This document shows positions 35,621-45,674 of a stretch of 55,824 bases of DNA, in pieces. A program made the translations under genes and the position numbers. Each line of letters begins with the position of its first letter. The stretch's first letter is position 1. Below the pieces are notes generated by a model, which was not told the origin of the DNA, did not search any database, and saw only the letters and a program-made list of their open reading frames with translations. The DNA is from an uncultured Methanobrevibacter sp. (GTDB lineage: Archaea; Methanobacteriota; Methanobacteria; Methanobacteriales; Methanobacteriaceae), in assembly GCF_902788255.1 (NCBI RefSeq), contig NZ_CADAJR010000011.1, positions 1 to 55,824 on the forward strand, given 5' to 3'.

Positions 35621-36982
35621 TTAATCTCCTCCTAAAACTTTCCTAAGAAGTGGGTTTGCAGACATGAGTTGTTCTTCAGCCATCTCTTCGTATAGCTTGT
35701 GAAGAATACCTACAGTAAGCAATACACCAGTACCTCCACCTAGAGCACCGGTTAAATCTGCAAGGAAAGCAATGAGACCTACATAGATACCACTTATAAT
35801 GGTAAGTGCAGGAATATATTTTTTCAAAATTTTATATAATTGGCGTTTACTACTTCTAAATCCAGGTATTTGAATACCAGAACTGTGAAGTTGTTCTGAA
35901 ATCTTTTTAGCATTTAAACCACTGATTTCAACCCATAGATATGAGAACAATATACAACATGCAATAAAGAATACTGCATATACCAACACGTGTATAGGTT
36001 CTGTAATAAACATTGTCAGGTTAGGTGTTGTTAACAACCAAGCAATACCGTCAACAGCCTTACCCTTTTCCAGGTGTCCTAAAATAGGGAAACCGATCTT
36101 TTGGAAAACATTAGCGAATAATGTTACGTTTACGAGTAATGCACTGGTCAAAATTACCGGCATGTTACTGGAGTAAACGAATTTTAATGGGTATTTACCG
36201 ACAGCCCCTCTGATTCTTCCGTGACCTTTTACACTACCATGTGAGATAGGAATTTCAACTCTCATAGCTTCACCATACAATACAACTGCAAATACAATAA
36301 TAGTTGCAAGTAATGGGATTAAAGCATAAAAGTCAGGAGTTCCCATAGTAGCCTGTTGGATGAATTTAGGAATAATACCTGCAAGTAAACCGTCTGTACC
36401 TTGTAGGATACTGAATGTACCTACCATAATAGTTTGACATACACCAGCTGCAATGAACAGTCCGATACCACTACCGAATCCCCATTTTGATACAACTTCA
36501 TCAAGGTAAATGATTACCAATGCACCTAAAACGAGTTGGAAAATTAGAATTCCGGTATAGGAACCGTCAATAGGAACCAAGTTTCCAGTCAGTACCAAAA
36601 CACTTGCCTCAAAAACAGTAAAGACAATTGATAATACTTTTTGAGTAGCTTGGAAATGAGATTTGTCCTTATGGGATGAAAGATCTAAATCTAAAAGATT
36701 TGATCCAACTAATAACTGTAAAACAATAGAAGCGGTAACGATTGGACCAATTCCTAAGGTAAGAATTGAACCAAAACTTCCAGCCATAACAGCCCTTAAT
36801 TGAGCGAAACTATCAATAGCTCCTGGAGCTAAACCATATAATGGTATTTGAGTTAAAAAGTAATATAACACTAAAATAAGAGCAGTCCATTTAAGTTTTT
36901 CATTGAAGTCTTCTCTGTGAACAGGAGATTTGACCTCTGGAATGAATTTAAATATTGGCTCTAATACTTCTAATGATGACAT
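35621..36982 (-). CDS. secY: Protein translocase subunit SecY
   Basis: Pore subunit of the Sec61-type translocon, 453 residues with ten predicted membrane segments. Conserved stretches include YFLTQIPLYGLAPGA (first segment region), GSILTLGIGPIVTASIVLQL, FGSGIGLFIAAGVCQTI, VEIPISHGSVKGHGRI and the cytoplasmic loop near QIPGFRSSKRQLYKIL. It lies after uL15 as in bacterial spc operons. Confidence 0.97.
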   Translation of the reverse strand: MSSLEVLEPIFKFIPEVKSPVHREDFNEKLKWTALILVLYYFLTQIPLYGLAPGAIDSFAQLRAVMAGSFGSILTLGIGPIVTASIVLQLLVGSNLLDLDLSSHKDKSHFQATQKVLSIVFTVFEASVLVLTGNLVPIDGSYTGILIFQLVLGALVIIYLDEVVSKWGFGSGIGLFIAAGVCQTIMVGTFSILQGTDGLLAGIIPKFIQQATMGTPDFYALIPLLATIIVFAVVLYGEAMRVEIPISHGSVKGHGRIRGAVGKYPLKFVYSSNMPVILTSALLVNVTLFANVFQKIGFPILGHLEKGKAVDGIAWLLTTPNLTMFITEPIHVLVYAVFFIACCILFSYLWVEISGLNAKKISEQLHSSGIQIPGFRSSKRQLYKILKKYIPALTIISGIYVGLIAFLADLTGALGGGTGVLLTVGILHKLYEEMAEEQLMSANPLLRKVLGGD

Positions 36983-37010
36983 TTTATCCCCTGATTAAAA
37001 AGGAATAAAG

Positions 37011-37448
37011 CTATAAGATTATAGCTTCTCCTCCTAATTCTTCAATTTTTTCAATAGCAGATGCAGAGAATTGAGGTGCTGAAATTTTGTAAGCTTTGGT
37101 AATTTTACCTTTAGCTAAAACTTTGTCATAACCTAATTCAGTTACATCTATAACGATTGCATCTCCTTCTTTGGATGCTTTACCTTGAGCGATTAATTTA
37201 TCAGCTTGTTCTTCTAAGTAGTTTAAGTTAACAGTGCTGATTTTTTTAATCATTTTTTGAGGTCTTTTGAAACCATGTTTACCGAAGTGGTTAGGATCGT
37301 GGATTACAGTCCAGGTCCAATGTTGTTTACCCATACCTGCTTTACCTTTTCCACCTTTGTTACCTGCACCTCTACGTTTTTTGGTACATCCTCCACCGTT
37401 GGATCTAGAACCTCTTTGTTTATTGATTTTACGTTTTGTTCTAATCAT
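37011..37448 (-). CDS. rpl15: 50S ribosomal protein uL15
   Basis: 145 residues from the ATG of MIRTKRKINKQRGSRSNGGG, with GGTGT upstream; a GTG three codons earlier is inferior. The Gly/Lys-rich N-terminus (GCTKKRRGAGNKGGKGKAGM) enters rRNA in known ribosomes. It lies between uL30 and secY. Confidence 0.96.
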   Translation of the reverse strand: MIRTKRKINKQRGSRSNGGGCTKKRRGAGNKGGKGKAGMGKQHWTWTVIHDPNHFGKHGFKRPQKMIKKISTVNLNYLEEQADKLIAQGKASKEGDAIVIDVTELGYDKVLAKGKITKAYKISAPQFSASAIEKIEELGGEAIIL

Positions 37449-37463
37449 AATATACACCTGAGT

Positions 37464-37922
37464 TTAAAGCATTCTTTTACCAAGATCTTTAATTTCTTCT
37501 CCCCTGTAACCTAAAGATCCACCTTCTTTAACAGATAAACGGATATCTTCGTAACCTTTTCTTGGAGGGTGTAAACGGAATACAGGTTTAATACCGACAT
37601 CAGCTAATTTAACTTTAGATTCAACTACAGCTTTAGCTAATTCTTCAATATTAGCGTAATCAGTATTTTCAGCAACATACTCATCAGTAACTTTTACATT
37701 ACCTGGGAGTCTTCCTCTTTTAGCAATCATAGCTGCTACAAATTCAGCGTCGATTTCTCCCCAGGTGATGTAATCCTTAGCTTTTTGAAGCATACCTTCG
37801 TAACTAGGATTTTCTTCTACTAATACTGCATGGCTGATTCTGTTAAGTCTTAACATATCTAAGGTGTCTGCAATATTTTTAATGACACCGGTAGTTCCTC
37901 TAACTCTAATAACTAAAAACAT
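37464..37922 (-). CDS. rpl30: 50S ribosomal protein uL30
   Basis: 152 residues, the long archaeal/eukaryal form. [20 protein letters not shown] and [20 protein letters not shown] form the L30 domain, and [20 protein letters not shown] is the C-terminal extension. It is 12 nt after uS5. Confidence 0.97.
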   Translation of the reverse strand: MFLVIRVRGTTGVIKNIADTLDMLRLNRISHAVLVEENPSYEGMLQKAKDYITWGEIDAEFVAAMIAKRGRLPGNVKVTDEYVAENTDYANIEELAKAVVESKVKLADVGIKPVFRLHPPRKGYEDIRLSVKEGGSLGYRGEEIKDLGKRML

Positions 37923-37934
37923 ACTATCACCAAA

Positions 37935-38576
37935 TTAGTAGTGTACTCCCATTTTCTTGAGATCTTCTTCACTTGCTTTAACGTTACTTAATTCTTTTAA
38001 AGCAGCAAATACTGCATTAGCAAAGTTAACTGTGGTTTGAGTTTGTCCGAAGGTTTGAGACCATACATCGTGAACACCAGCAAGTTTCAGGATGGTTTTT
38101 CCAACATCCCCAACTACTAAACCTACACCTGCAGGTGCTGGCATTAAAGTAACACTTACACTACTGGTTTTACCGGTTACTTTGAAAGGAACAGTGTGTT
38201 CTCTTCCACATACACAACCCCAGTCTCCACAACCTCTTCTTACTTTAATGATGTTGTATTTAGCGTTGTCTACAGCTTTTCTAATAGCAGGACCGACCTC
38301 TTTAGCTTTACCTTGGCCTAATCCAACGTAACCATCTTTGTTACCTACAGCAACAATTACTCTGAAATTAACTTTTCTACCAGATTTATGCATCCTTTGA
38401 ACTAAGTTAACATCCATTACTTCTTCTTCTAAATCTGGAATTAAGGCATCAACTATTTCTAATTCCATAATTGGAAGACCTTTTTCAAAAATTTCATCGA
38501 TATCAGTAATGATACCATCTTTAACTTGTCTACCCATTTTAGTTTTAGGTTCCCATTCATCCATATTAAAACTCAT
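37935..38576 (-). CDS. rps5: 30S ribosomal protein uS5
   Basis: 213 residues with the dsRBD-like S5 domain ([20 protein letters not shown]) and the C-terminal S5 domain ([20 protein letters not shown]). [11 protein letters not shown]-type cysteines ([12 protein letters not shown]) are normal in archaeal proteins. It helps decoding accuracy. It starts 2 nt after uL18. Confidence 0.97.
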   Translation of the reverse strand: MSFNMDEWEPKTKMGRQVKDGIITDIDEIFEKGLPIMELEIVDALIPDLEEEVMDVNLVQRMHKSGRKVNFRVIVAVGNKDGYVGLGQGKAKEVGPAIRKAVDNAKYNIIKVRRGCGDWGCVCGREHTVPFKVTGKTSSVSVTLMPAPAGVGLVVGDVGKTILKLAGVHDVWSQTFGQTQTTVNFANAVFAALKELSNVKASEEDLKKMGVHY

Positions 38577-38578
38577 AG

Positions 38579-39157
38579 TTATACCTCTGCATCGATATTT
38601 TCAACAGTTTTATCAAAGTTTTCAGGTAAGTCTTTAGGATTAAGACCTCTTTCAAAATACTTTGAGAATTTTTTAGCAACTTCTTCAGCATCTAATGATT
38701 CAGCATATTCTGCAATGTGTTCTCCTCTGATACGTTCATCTTCAGGGAAAATGAAGTCTCCGTGAGGGATTTCTAAACCTGCGTCAAGAGCACCTTTGAG
38801 TGCTGCGAATACTTTAGAACCTTTGATAGGAGATTTTAAACCGATGTCTAAGATTGCATTTTCTACACCAGCAGCTAAAGCTCTTTTAGCACAGAGATAT
38901 GCGGTTAAGTAGAAGGATGTAAGGTTTCCGGTGTGTCCTAAGTAACCATATTGGGATAATTGTTTACTTACAGCGGATGCAACAGTGATGTCTCCTTCAG
39001 GAGCGTAATCAATTACTTGAACGGTTGCGTGAGAGTTGGAAACTCTGACAACTAAACGAGATTTGTCGTAATCGACTAATTTCATTCTAGCTGCATAGTC
39101 GGTTTTACCTTCTCTTCTTCTTCTGAATGCTACTTTATAGTTAGTTCCTTGTGCCAT
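38579..39157 (-). CDS. rpl18: 50S ribosomal protein uL18
   Basis: 192 residues. [40 protein letters not shown] and [20 protein letters not shown] identify it. It binds 5S rRNA together with uL5. Gaps to eL19 and uS5 are 2 nt each. Confidence 0.97.
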   Translation of the reverse strand: MAQGTNYKVAFRRRREGKTDYAARMKLVDYDKSRLVVRVSNSHATVQVIDYAPEGDITVASAVSKQLSQYGYLGHTGNLTSFYLTAYLCAKRALAAGVENAILDIGLKSPIKGSKVFAALKGALDAGLEIPHGDFIFPEDERIRGEHIAEYAESLDAEEVAKKFSKYFERGLNPKDLPENFDKTVENIDAEV

Positions 39158-39159
39158 GC

Positions 39160-39615
39160 TTATTCATCTCCTTTAATTAAATCATGGTCACGGGCGTAGT
39201 TTCTCATGTAAGATTTACTTCTAAATGCGCCACCCTTAGCCATTTTGTATAGTTTACGATAGGTAGTAGCATCAATAACTTCTTCTTCACGCATTTCTTT
39301 AAGATCTTTTCTTAAAGCTCTAATGGTAGTCATCCAAGCTTTTTTCTTAGGAGTACGTGCTTTTTTAGCCCCTTTTATACTACCTCTACCTTTTCTTTTA
39401 CCTTTTGCTTTTTGTTCTTTGATTTTTTTAGATCTGTAGCTACTAATACCTTTTTCAGGTTTTGCTTTAATAGCTCCATCGTTAATTAACTGCTTAACTC
39501 CTTCTCTAGTAATCGCCATAGATACTTCTTCTAATCTTTCTGGATCAATCCATACACGATTAAGCCCTACTTTGAGAATACTAGCAGCTAATCTTTTTTG
39601 AGTTGTAAGATTCAT
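39160..39615 (-). CDS. rpl19e: 50S ribosomal protein eL19
   Basis: 151 residues, highly basic, with MNLTTQKRLAASILKVGLNR and VWIDPERLEEVSMAITREGV; the middle is Lys/Arg-rich (KRKGRGSIKGAKKARTPKKK). Its SD (GGAGG) is directly preceded by a hairpin in an unusually long intercistronic gap, so its translation may be controlled. Confidence 0.97.
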   Translation of the reverse strand: MNLTTQKRLAASILKVGLNRVWIDPERLEEVSMAITREGVKQLINDGAIKAKPEKGISSYRSKKIKEQKAKGKRKGRGSIKGAKKARTPKKKAWMTTIRALRKDLKEMREEEVIDATTYRKLYKMAKGGAFRSKSYMRNYARDHDLIKGDE

Positions 39616-39623
39616 GTAAATAA

Positions 39624-39707
39624 TCCTCCATTTAGATAGAATCTAAATTCCCTTATATTTTAATTCAAATAGTCAAATCAATTCAAATAAAGCCCCGGAA
39701 TTGATTT
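39624..39707 (-). promoter_or_regulatory. Two hairpins between eL32 and eL19
   Basis: In a 108-bp gap, AAATCAATTC/GAATTGATTT (39675-39707, 10-bp stem, 13-nt loop with CGGGG) and ATTTAGAT-TCT-ATCTAAAT (39630-39648, 8-bp stem on the minus strand) precede the eL19 SD at 39624-39629. This may be a ribosomal-protein binding, processing or partial termination site. Confidence 0.5.
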
Positions 39708-39723
39708 AACTTATAATTATGAT

Positions 39724-40053
39724 TTATTTGTTTAATACTTTAATTCCGAGCTCGGATGCTTTTTCTAACATCAAAGCTTTTTTCCTTTTACCGATAGAAG
39801 CACTGATTCTTGCAGCATCATTATCTGGATCTAATGCTTCTAATTCTTGCATATTGTGAACAAGAACATCATTATACCCTGAAGGGTGTAAGTCCCTTAC
39901 TGCTCTAGGGGTTCTGTAACCGATAGCTGGCATGTCAGGTTTGCCTGCTTCGTATCTTCTCATTTTACTGGTTTTACCTCTAGGGCGTCTCCATTTGATT
40001 CCAAGTTTTTTATAACGAGCATATTCTTGTCTTTTAAATCTTTTATTAGCCAT
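39724..40053 (-). CDS. rpl32e: 50S ribosomal protein eL32
   Basis: 109 residues. The whole L32e domain is present (RFKRQEYARYKKLGIKWRRP, RGKTSKMRRYEAGKPDMPAI, VRDLHPSGYNDVLVHNMQEL), but the N-terminal extension seen in some archaea is absent, so it is short rather than truncated. It lies between uL6 and eL19. Confidence 0.95.
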   Translation of the reverse strand: MANKRFKRQEYARYKKLGIKWRRPRGKTSKMRRYEAGKPDMPAIGYRTPRAVRDLHPSGYNDVLVHNMQELEALDPDNDAARISASIGKRKKALMLEKASELGIKVLNK

Positions 40054-40066
40054 TCAAATCACCAAT

Positions 40067-40603
40067 TTATTCTTTGCTAGTTAAGTATATTCCGTCTTGG
40101 AATACTCTAGGATCTCTTCCTTTAATTTTAGTTGCTTGTTCTAAGTTAGCCATGGTTTGACCAACATGTTCCTTGTTAATACCGGTAATTGTTACCTCAT
40201 CACCTTTAACTGCTACTTTAGCAGAACCTACGATTTTAGCAGTTCTTGGGTGTCTTTCCCCGAGGAAGTTGTCAATTACGACAGTATCGTTCTGGACTTT
40301 TACAGTCATTGGAAAGTGAGCAAATACGATTTTCATGTGGTATTCGAAACCATCAGTAACACCGATAATCATGTTGTTGATGTGTGCCCTTGTGGTTCCA
40401 ATCATTGCTTTGTCTTTCTTTTTAGGAAATGCTGTTTCTAAAACAACAACATCATCTTCTTCTTTAATACTTACATTTGGGTAAGTAAATTTTCTGGAGT
40501 CTTCTCCATTAGGTCCTTTTACAGAGACCTCATTGTTATTAATTATAACTTCAACGCCTTCAGGGATTTCAATTTCTTCCCTTATAGCTGCAGCTATTAC
40601 CAT
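40067..40603 (-). CDS. rpl6: 50S ribosomal protein uL6
   Basis: 178 residues with two L6 repeats, for example [20 protein letters not shown] and [20 protein letters not shown]. It sits near the GTPase-associated region in known ribosomes. It is 8 nt after uS8. Confidence 0.97.
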   Translation of the reverse strand: MVIAAAIREEIEIPEGVEVIINNNEVSVKGPNGEDSRKFTYPNVSIKEEDDVVVLETAFPKKKDKAMIGTTRAHINNMIIGVTDGFEYHMKIVFAHFPMTVKVQNDTVVIDNFLGERHPRTAKIVGSAKVAVKGDEVTITGINKEHVGQTMANLEQATKIKGRDPRVFQDGIYLTSKE

Positions 40604-40611
40604 TTTATCAC

Positions 40612-41004
40612 CTAGTACATGTAAGCCAACAAACGTCCACCAATTCCTCTTTCCTTAGCCTCATTGTGAGTCATAATTCCTTCAGGAGTTGTGACGATTA
40701 AAATACCAAAGTTTTTTGCTGGCAAATATCTTTTTTCAAATTTCTCAAATTCGTTCTTCTTAACAGCGTGACGAGGTTTGATAACACCACATTTGTTAAT
40801 GTTACCTTCTAATTCTACTATGAATTTACCTGCCCTGTTGTCATCAATATACTCAAAATTACCAATATAATTCTCTTTTTGCATAGTGCTTAAAACTTGT
40901 CCAATTAATTTGGAAGCAGGAGAAATAACACAGGAATCATTTACTTGTAATTCGTTATTTCTAATGTTAGTTAAAGCATCAGCGAGAGGATCCATAAGAC
41001 TCAT
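40612..41004 (-). CDS. rps8: 30S ribosomal protein uS8
   Basis: 130 residues starting [20 protein letters not shown] and ending [20 protein letters not shown], both characteristic. It is a central-domain 16S rRNA binder and, in bacteria, the spc operon autoregulator. It lies directly after the tiny uS14 gene. Confidence 0.97.
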   Translation of the reverse strand: MSLMDPLADALTNIRNNELQVNDSCVISPASKLIGQVLSTMQKENYIGNFEYIDDNRAGKFIVELEGNINKCGVIKPRHAVKKNEFEKFEKRYLPAKNFGILIVTTPEGIMTHNEAKERGIGGRLLAYMY

Positions 41005-41015
41005 ATTTATAACCT

Positions 41016-41159
41016 CTAATTATATTTTTTAAATCCGATTTTAGGGGCGATTTCCCTAAAACATTGTCTGCATAAGTTTAATCCATATCTGCTTACCATA
41101 GCAGAATGGTCTCCGCAACGACTACATTTTTTTGAAGCTTTACCGTATTTTCTTGGCAA
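41016..41159 (-). CDS. rps14: 30S ribosomal protein uS14 (zinc type)
   Basis: A 47-residue zinc-ribbon protein read from the minus strand: [20 protein letters not shown] at the start and [20 protein letters not shown] at the end, with Cys ligands CxxC and CxxC. The start codon is TTG, with GGTGATTATT upstream; no ATG gives a full-length protein. The combination of a rare start and small size makes it easy to miss. It fills the uL5-uS8 gap in the standard order. Confidence 0.96.
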   Translation of the reverse strand: MPRKYGKASKKCSRCGDHSAMVSRYGLNLCRQCFREIAPKIGFKKYN

Positions 41160-41170
41160 AATAATCACCT

Positions 41171-41683
41171 TTATTCTGTTACATAATTAACTTTGAAGTT
41201 TTCTTCCATAAATTTCATAGTTTCTTCTTTAGAAATTCTATGTTTTTGAGGAACTTTCTTTTGTTGGATTTTCCTTTTGGATATTCTGTATCCTGGTTTT
41301 TCAAAAGTGATTGAAACATTCATACCGAATATACCAATATCAGGATTATATCTCATACCAGGGATGTCAATGTGTTCCCTAATACCGAAAGAAAGGTTTC
41401 CTTGAGCATCAAATTGAGTAGGTTTAATATTTCTACTAATACCTTCTAATACCATATCAATAGCTTTATCAGCTTTTTCTCCACGTAAAGTTAATTTACA
41501 TGCAATTGGTTGTCTTTTTCTGATACCCCATTCTGGGTTTGTAACAGTTGAAAAAGTTTTAACAGGAGTTTGATCGAACATTTCTTCTAAAAGAGTGATT
41601 GCACGAGATAATTTTTCACCTGCTTCACCAACACCAATACTGACGGTAGCTTTTTCGATACGTACTTCATTCATTGGGTTCAT
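41171..41683 (-). CDS. rpl5: 50S ribosomal protein uL5
   Basis: 170 residues. Features are [40 protein letters not shown] and [20 protein letters not shown]. It binds 5S rRNA. The first ATG has GGAGG 7 nt upstream and overlaps the eS4 stop by 4 nt; a second ATG three codons on is less likely. Confidence 0.97.
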   Translation of the reverse strand: MNPMNEVRIEKATVSIGVGEAGEKLSRAITLLEEMFDQTPVKTFSTVTNPEWGIRKRQPIACKLTLRGEKADKAIDMVLEGISRNIKPTQFDAQGNLSFGIREHIDIPGMRYNPDIGIFGMNVSITFEKPGYRISKRKIQQKKVPQKHRISKEETMKFMEENFKVNYVTE

Positions 41684-42408
41684 TTATTAACCTCCAATAA
41701 TGATATTACTGGTGCATCAGTACCAACTACAAATGCATAGTCTTTTAAAGTTAAGAATTCATCTTTAGCACTATTTTGGATAATGATAGTGTTAGGATTT
41801 GAAGATTGATTTTCAATAATTTCAGATACTGTACCTAATTCACCGGTGTGTTTACCACCAGTAACAAGAACGGTAGATCCTTCTTGTAAAGGATATGCTT
41901 CAACGATTTCTTGTTCAGGTACTTTTAAACAAATAACATCTCCAACGGAGTATGCGTCTTCTTCAATGATAACGTTTTTACCATCGTGAAGATTTAATTG
42001 AGTTTTACCACCTTTGATGGTGGATTTGTTAACAATTTTTGATAATTTAGCACTAGCATCTTCGATTAAATCTAATTGTAATCTTCCTTTTCTATCTAAA
42101 AGAACTCTATAAGCTTCTTCAGTTTTTGGAATTTCAATGATATCCATAAATCCAACTGGGAATTTATAATCTTTAACGACTCTTCCATCTACTAAAACGT
42201 TACCTGAGTTGATGATTCTTTTAGCTTCTCTTGCGTTGTCTGCTAATTTTAAAACATCTCTGATAACTAATGTTAATGGAATAGCGTCTTCAATGGAGTG
42301 AGAACCTGCAGAAGGTTTTACAGTCCATGTGTCTTCTTTAGGATGAATAGGCCAAGATTTTGGTGCTTTATATCTTTTAAGATGTTTTCTAGATCCCATT
42401 TTAGCCAT
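41680..42408 (-). CDS. rps4e: 30S ribosomal protein eS4
   Basis: 242 residues, an archaeal/eukaryal protein. It has [20 protein letters not shown], an S4 domain ([20 protein letters not shown]) and a C-terminal KOW segment ([16 protein letters not shown]). It is coupled to uL5 by overlapping stop and start and follows uL24 by 1 nt. Confidence 0.97.
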   Translation of the reverse strand: MAKMGSRKHLKRYKAPKSWPIHPKEDTWTVKPSAGSHSIEDAIPLTLVIRDVLKLADNAREAKRIINSGNVLVDGRVVKDYKFPVGFMDIIEIPKTEEAYRVLLDRKGRLQLDLIEDASAKLSKIVNKSTIKGGKTQLNLHDGKNVIIEEDAYSVGDVICLKVPEQEIVEAYPLQEGSTVLVTGGKHTGELGTVSEIIENQSSNPNTIIIQNSAKDEFLTLKDYAFVVGTDAPVISLLEVNK

Positions 42409-42409
42409 A

Positions 42410-42760
42410 TTAATTATCTCCTTTATTTTTAATTCTTCTGTCGTCTTTTAAATCTGCATCAATAATTACTAAGTTTGATGGGTCGACTGGGAGAAATGTA
42501 GTAGTTCCGTCAGGTTTAGCTAAAGTAACGTCTTCGATAGTTACTTTGTAGGAACTGTAATCAACAGTGAGGACTTCTCCTTCATGTCCTTTAAAGTCTC
42601 CACGGACAACCATAACTTTGTCTCCTGATTTTACTGGTAAACTTCTTTTTCCAATTTTTTCTCTTAATTCAGGACTTAAAGAAGCACTTAAGTATTTACC
42701 ACGTGCGTGAGCAGGAGCATTGTAACGAGCTTTTCTTTGTTTTCTTGGTTGAATTGACAT
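42410..42760 (-). CDS. rpl24: 50S ribosomal protein uL24
   Basis: 116 residues. [20 protein letters not shown] is the archaeal extension, and [20 protein letters not shown] is the KOW motif. It initiates large-subunit assembly by binding 23S rRNA. It is 8 nt after uL14. Confidence 0.97.
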   Translation of the reverse strand: MSIQPRKQRKARYNAPAHARGKYLSASLSPELREKIGKRSLPVKSGDKVMVVRGDFKGHEGEVLTVDYSSYKVTIEDVTLAKPDGTTTFLPVDPSNLVIIDADLKDDRRIKNKGDN

Positions 42761-42768
42761 TTTATCAC

Positions 42769-43167
42769 CTATACTAAAATACTTGCTGCACTACCAACAC
42801 TAGGCCATCTGTCAGCTGCTTCTTTAGCAACAGGACCTCTGATTTCTGATCCTTTTAATATTCCTTCAGGAGTAATAATAACAGCAGCGTTGTCTTCAAA
42901 TTTAACACGAAGACCGTCAGCACGTCTGTATTCCTTTTTTTGTCTGACTACAACTGCATTAACAACTTCTCTTCTCATGTCAGCAGTTCCTTTTTTAACA
43001 GATGCAACAACTAAATCTCCAACACCAGCAACGTCGATCCTTCTTCTTACACCTTTGAATCCTTTTACGGAAATGATTTCGATTTCACGAGCACCAGTAT
43101 TGTCGACACATTGGAGTCTTGCTCCAATTGGTAATGCTTTAGTCATGCTTGAGGTTAATGGTTTCAT
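42769..43167 (-). CDS. rpl14: 50S ribosomal protein uL14
   Basis: 132 residues with [40 protein letters not shown] and [20 protein letters not shown]. It lies at the subunit interface in known ribosomes and 5 nt after uS17. Confidence 0.97.
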   Translation of the reverse strand: MKPLTSSMTKALPIGARLQCVDNTGAREIEIISVKGFKGVRRRIDVAGVGDLVVASVKKGTADMRREVVNAVVVRQKKEYRRADGLRVKFEDNAAVIITPEGILKGSEIRGPVAKEAADRWPSVGSAASILV

Positions 43168-43172
43168 AATAA

Positions 43173-43490
43173 TTACTCTCCTTTAACTTCAACTAAAACA
43201 AAATGTTTAGTTTTACTTAATGGTCTACATTCTGCTACTTTAACAGAATCACCAACATTCACATCTAAACAATCTGGTTTGTGAACATTGATTTTAGATT
43301 TCCTTTTTTCGTATCTTTCATATTTTTTAATGAATTTATAGTAACTACGTTCAACAGTAATAGTCCTTTCTGCTTTGTTACTTACTACAACACCTTCAAG
43401 GACTTGACCTCTTACAGGTAAAGTACCGTGGAAAGGGCAGTTAGGATCATCACATGTAGTTTCTGGTTCTTGAACGTTAAGCCCAACCAT
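43173..43490 (-). CDS. rps17: 30S ribosomal protein uS17
   Basis: 105 residues. The archaeal N-terminal extension includes [20 protein letters not shown], and the OB fold has [20 protein letters not shown] and [20 protein letters not shown]. It lies between Rpp29 and uL14. Confidence 0.97.
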   Translation of the reverse strand: MVGLNVQEPETTCDDPNCPFHGTLPVRGQVLEGVVVSNKAERTITVERSYYKFIKKYERYEKRKSKINVHKPDCLDVNVGDSVKVAECRPLSKTKHFVLVEVKGE

Positions 43491-43501
43491 ATTATCACCA
43501 T

Positions 43502-43780
43502 TTAAATTTTTTTAAACCTTTTTTTTATTCTATCTTCAGGACGTATAGACAAAATATTACCATCAACTTCTATCTTTTCCCCGTCAGGAATTTCAAAGAT
43601 AAAGATTGTTCCGTTTTTTGGAATAATCTTTTCTGTATTGTCAATTCCCTCTATCTTAATGGTATTTTTTGTCTCATCAATAATTGTTCCCTTTAAGTCA
43701 AGAGATTCGTTATTTTTACTTATCGCATGAACGTTCAGCCCAATGAATTCATGATGGACTAAGTTTTTTGAAGTAATCAT
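43502..43780 (-). CDS. rnp1: RNase P protein component 1 (Rpp29/Pop4)
   Basis: 92-residue Sm-like barrel protein that assists the RNase P RNA in removing tRNA 5' leaders. [20 protein letters not shown] and [15 protein letters not shown] match the family. Its position between SUI1 and uS17 is the conserved archaeal one and independently supports the call. An 81-bp gap separates it from SUI1. Confidence 0.94.
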   Translation of the reverse strand: MITSKNLVHHEFIGLNVHAISKNNESLDLKGTIIDETKNTIKIEGIDNTEKIIPKNGTIFIFEIPDGEKIEVDGNILSIRPEDRIKKRFKKI

Positions 43781-43861
43781 AATCCCAATCTCTTAGAAAC
43801 ATTCACAATAAATTATGCAGTAAAATTACAAAATTATTGAAAAACATATCGAGTAGATGAA

Positions 43862-44200
43862 TTATCTCCTTTTTTTGTTATTCTTCTTAGATTCACGAAT
43901 TTCGATAGTATCTGAAGAGAATCCCATATCGGATAAAACTTCTTTAACTCTTACCTTATGATCTCCTTGAAGTTCAATTTGACCATTTTTAGCGGTTCCT
44001 CCACAAGCACATTTTGCTTTGAGGGTTTTTGTGAGTTCTTTGATATCGATATCGTGTTCATCTATACCTTCGATAATAGTCATGAGTTTTCCGAATCTTC
44101 TTCTAACAGTAAAAACTTTTAGAGTCTGAACTTCACGTGCAATTTCTTCGCATACACAAAGTTCTTCTGGAAGCCCACATACATCACAGATTTTTGACAT
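43862..44200 (-). CDS. Translation initiation factor aIF1 (SUI1 family)
   Basis: 112 residues. The N-terminus carries Cys pairs, CDVCGLPEELCVCEE, likely a small zinc site known in archaeal homologues. The SUI1 core follows: RRRFGKLMTIIEGIDEHDID and ACGGTAKNGQIELQGDHKVR. It monitors start-codon choice on the small subunit. It starts immediately after uL29. Confidence 0.95.
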   Translation of the reverse strand: MSKICDVCGLPEELCVCEEIAREVQTLKVFTVRRRFGKLMTIIEGIDEHDIDIKELTKTLKAKCACGGTAKNGQIELQGDHKVRVKEVLSDMGFSSDTIEIRESKKNNKKRR

Positions 44201-44407
44201 TTAATTCTCCTTTTGTTTTTCATTTAAGATTGTAAGAACACGAGCAATTGTTCTTTTTAATTCTCTAATTTTTCCAGGGTTTTCAACTACCCCGGCAGCT
44301 GCACTTTTAGAAACGTTTTTGGATAATTCAGTTCTGAGTTCAACTAATTTGTCTTGAATCTCATCAACTTCCATGTCCCAAATTTCTTTACTTCTTAAAA
44401 TCGCCAT
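44201..44407 (-). CDS. rpl29: 50S ribosomal protein uL29
   Basis: 68 residues, all helical: ILRSKEIWDMEVDEIQDKLV and NPGKIRELKRTIARVLTILN. It sits near the exit tunnel in known ribosomes. It is 35 nt after uS3. Confidence 0.97.
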   Translation of the reverse strand: MAILRSKEIWDMEVDEIQDKLVELRTELSKNVSKSAAAGVVENPGKIRELKRTIARVLTILNEKQKEN

Positions 44408-44442
44408 TGTTCCAACTCTTTTAGGATAATCAAATTTAAGAT

Positions 44443-45198
44443 TTAACTATCATCTTCTGCTACTTCTTCAGTAGTTTCTTCTTCAACAACTTCTTCTAAT
44501 TCGTCGAGATCTTCAACATCCTCAATGATTTCTTCTTCGATGACTTCTTCGGTTTCAACATCGATTTCTTCTTCGATGACTTCACCGTCTTCTTCGATGA
44601 TCATTTTTGGAGGAAGGATTTCAACGGAATCAGGCAATACAGTTTCCGGAGGCATAATTCTTACATAAATACCTAATACACCAGGTTTTAATTCAGCGGT
44701 AGCGAAACCTTCTTCTACTAATCTGATGGAAGGTTCTCCACATTTTTTGATGTATCCTTCAACGAATTTTGCTACAGCAGATCTAGAACCTCTGATTTTA
44801 CCAGAAATAGTAACTTCCACACCTTGAGCTCCTGCGCCCATGATTCTACGGATAGTAGAGTAAGCCACTCTTCTGAAGTGCATACCTCTTTGTAACATGT
44901 TAGAGATTTTGTATGCCATGATTTTAGGGTTAAGTTCAGGAACTTCAACTTCTTTAACTTCAATTTGTGGATTGTCTAAACCGAATTCGGTTTTTAAAAC
45001 GTTGGTAATATTCCTTACGTTTTTACCACCTCTACCAATAACCATACCAGGTCTTTCTGCGTAAACAATAACCATGGTACCTAAAGGTGTAATTTGAACT
45101 TCCATACCACCGTATCCAGCTCTTTCAAGTTCTTTTTCTAAGTATTCATCAATTCTAGTTCTTCTAAGGCCTTCTTGAACGAAATCTTTTTCTATCAT
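44443..45198 (-). CDS. rps3: 30S ribosomal protein uS3
   Basis: 251 residues. The KH domain includes VIVYAERPGMVIGRGGKNVR, and RMHFRR-type and IMGAGAQGVEVTISGKIRGS segments follow. The last about 45 residues form a highly acidic Glu/Val/Asp tail, longer than in many archaea. The start overlaps the uL22 stop by one nucleotide. Confidence 0.97.
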   Translation of the reverse strand: MIEKDFVQEGLRRTRIDEYLEKELERAGYGGMEVQITPLGTMVIVYAERPGMVIGRGGKNVRNITNVLKTEFGLDNPQIEVKEVEVPELNPKIMAYKISNMLQRGMHFRRVAYSTIRRIMGAGAQGVEVTISGKIRGSRSAVAKFVEGYIKKCGEPSIRLVEEGFATAELKPGVLGIYVRIMPPETVLPDSVEILPPKMIIEEDGEVIEEEIDVETEEVIEEEIIEDVEDLDELEEVVEEETTEEVAEDDS

Positions 45199-45662
45199 TA
45201 GTTAGCCTCCTGTAATACAATTTGAATATGAGTAGTAGGTGTATTGAATGGAGTCATTCTACCGAATGCTCTTGGGATGTAACCAGGGATAACTACACCT
45301 TTGTGAGATGAGATATGTTCAATGAATAATTTTTCAGTGTCCATACCTTTGTATTCTGCGTTAGCTTCAGCGTTTTCTAAAACTTTTAAGATTTGTTCTG
45401 CAGCTTTTACAGGATACCTACCAGCAGCCCATCCTTCTTGTCCTTTTCTGTGACCAACTTTTTTGTTGTGTCTTTTGAAAGGAACAGATTTTTTCATGTC
45501 AATAACATCTTCTAAATAAGCTTTAGCTTTTGCTACTTCCATTCCTCTGATTGCACTGCAAATTTCAACACTATGCTTAGGAGAAATCTTAAGAGATTTT
45601 GCCATAGCACGTGCAGTTTTTGCTTCATCAACTTCTTCATTATAAGCATATTTGTTAGCCAT
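45198..45662 (-). CDS. rpl22: 50S ribosomal protein uL22
   Basis: 154 residues: [40 protein letters not shown] and the tunnel loop region [20 protein letters not shown]. It lines the exit tunnel. It lies 12 nt after uS19. Confidence 0.97.
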   Translation of the reverse strand: MANKYAYNEEVDEAKTARAMAKSLKISPKHSVEICSAIRGMEVAKAKAYLEDVIDMKKSVPFKRHNKKVGHRKGQEGWAAGRYPVKAAEQILKVLENAEANAEYKGMDTEKLFIEHISSHKGVVIPGYIPRAFGRMTPFNTPTTHIQIVLQEAN

Positions 45663-45674
45663 GTTCTAATCTCC

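Noticed and set aside
39724-40053. Truncated eL32
   Set aside because: Only a variable N-terminal extension is missing; the full conserved domain is present.
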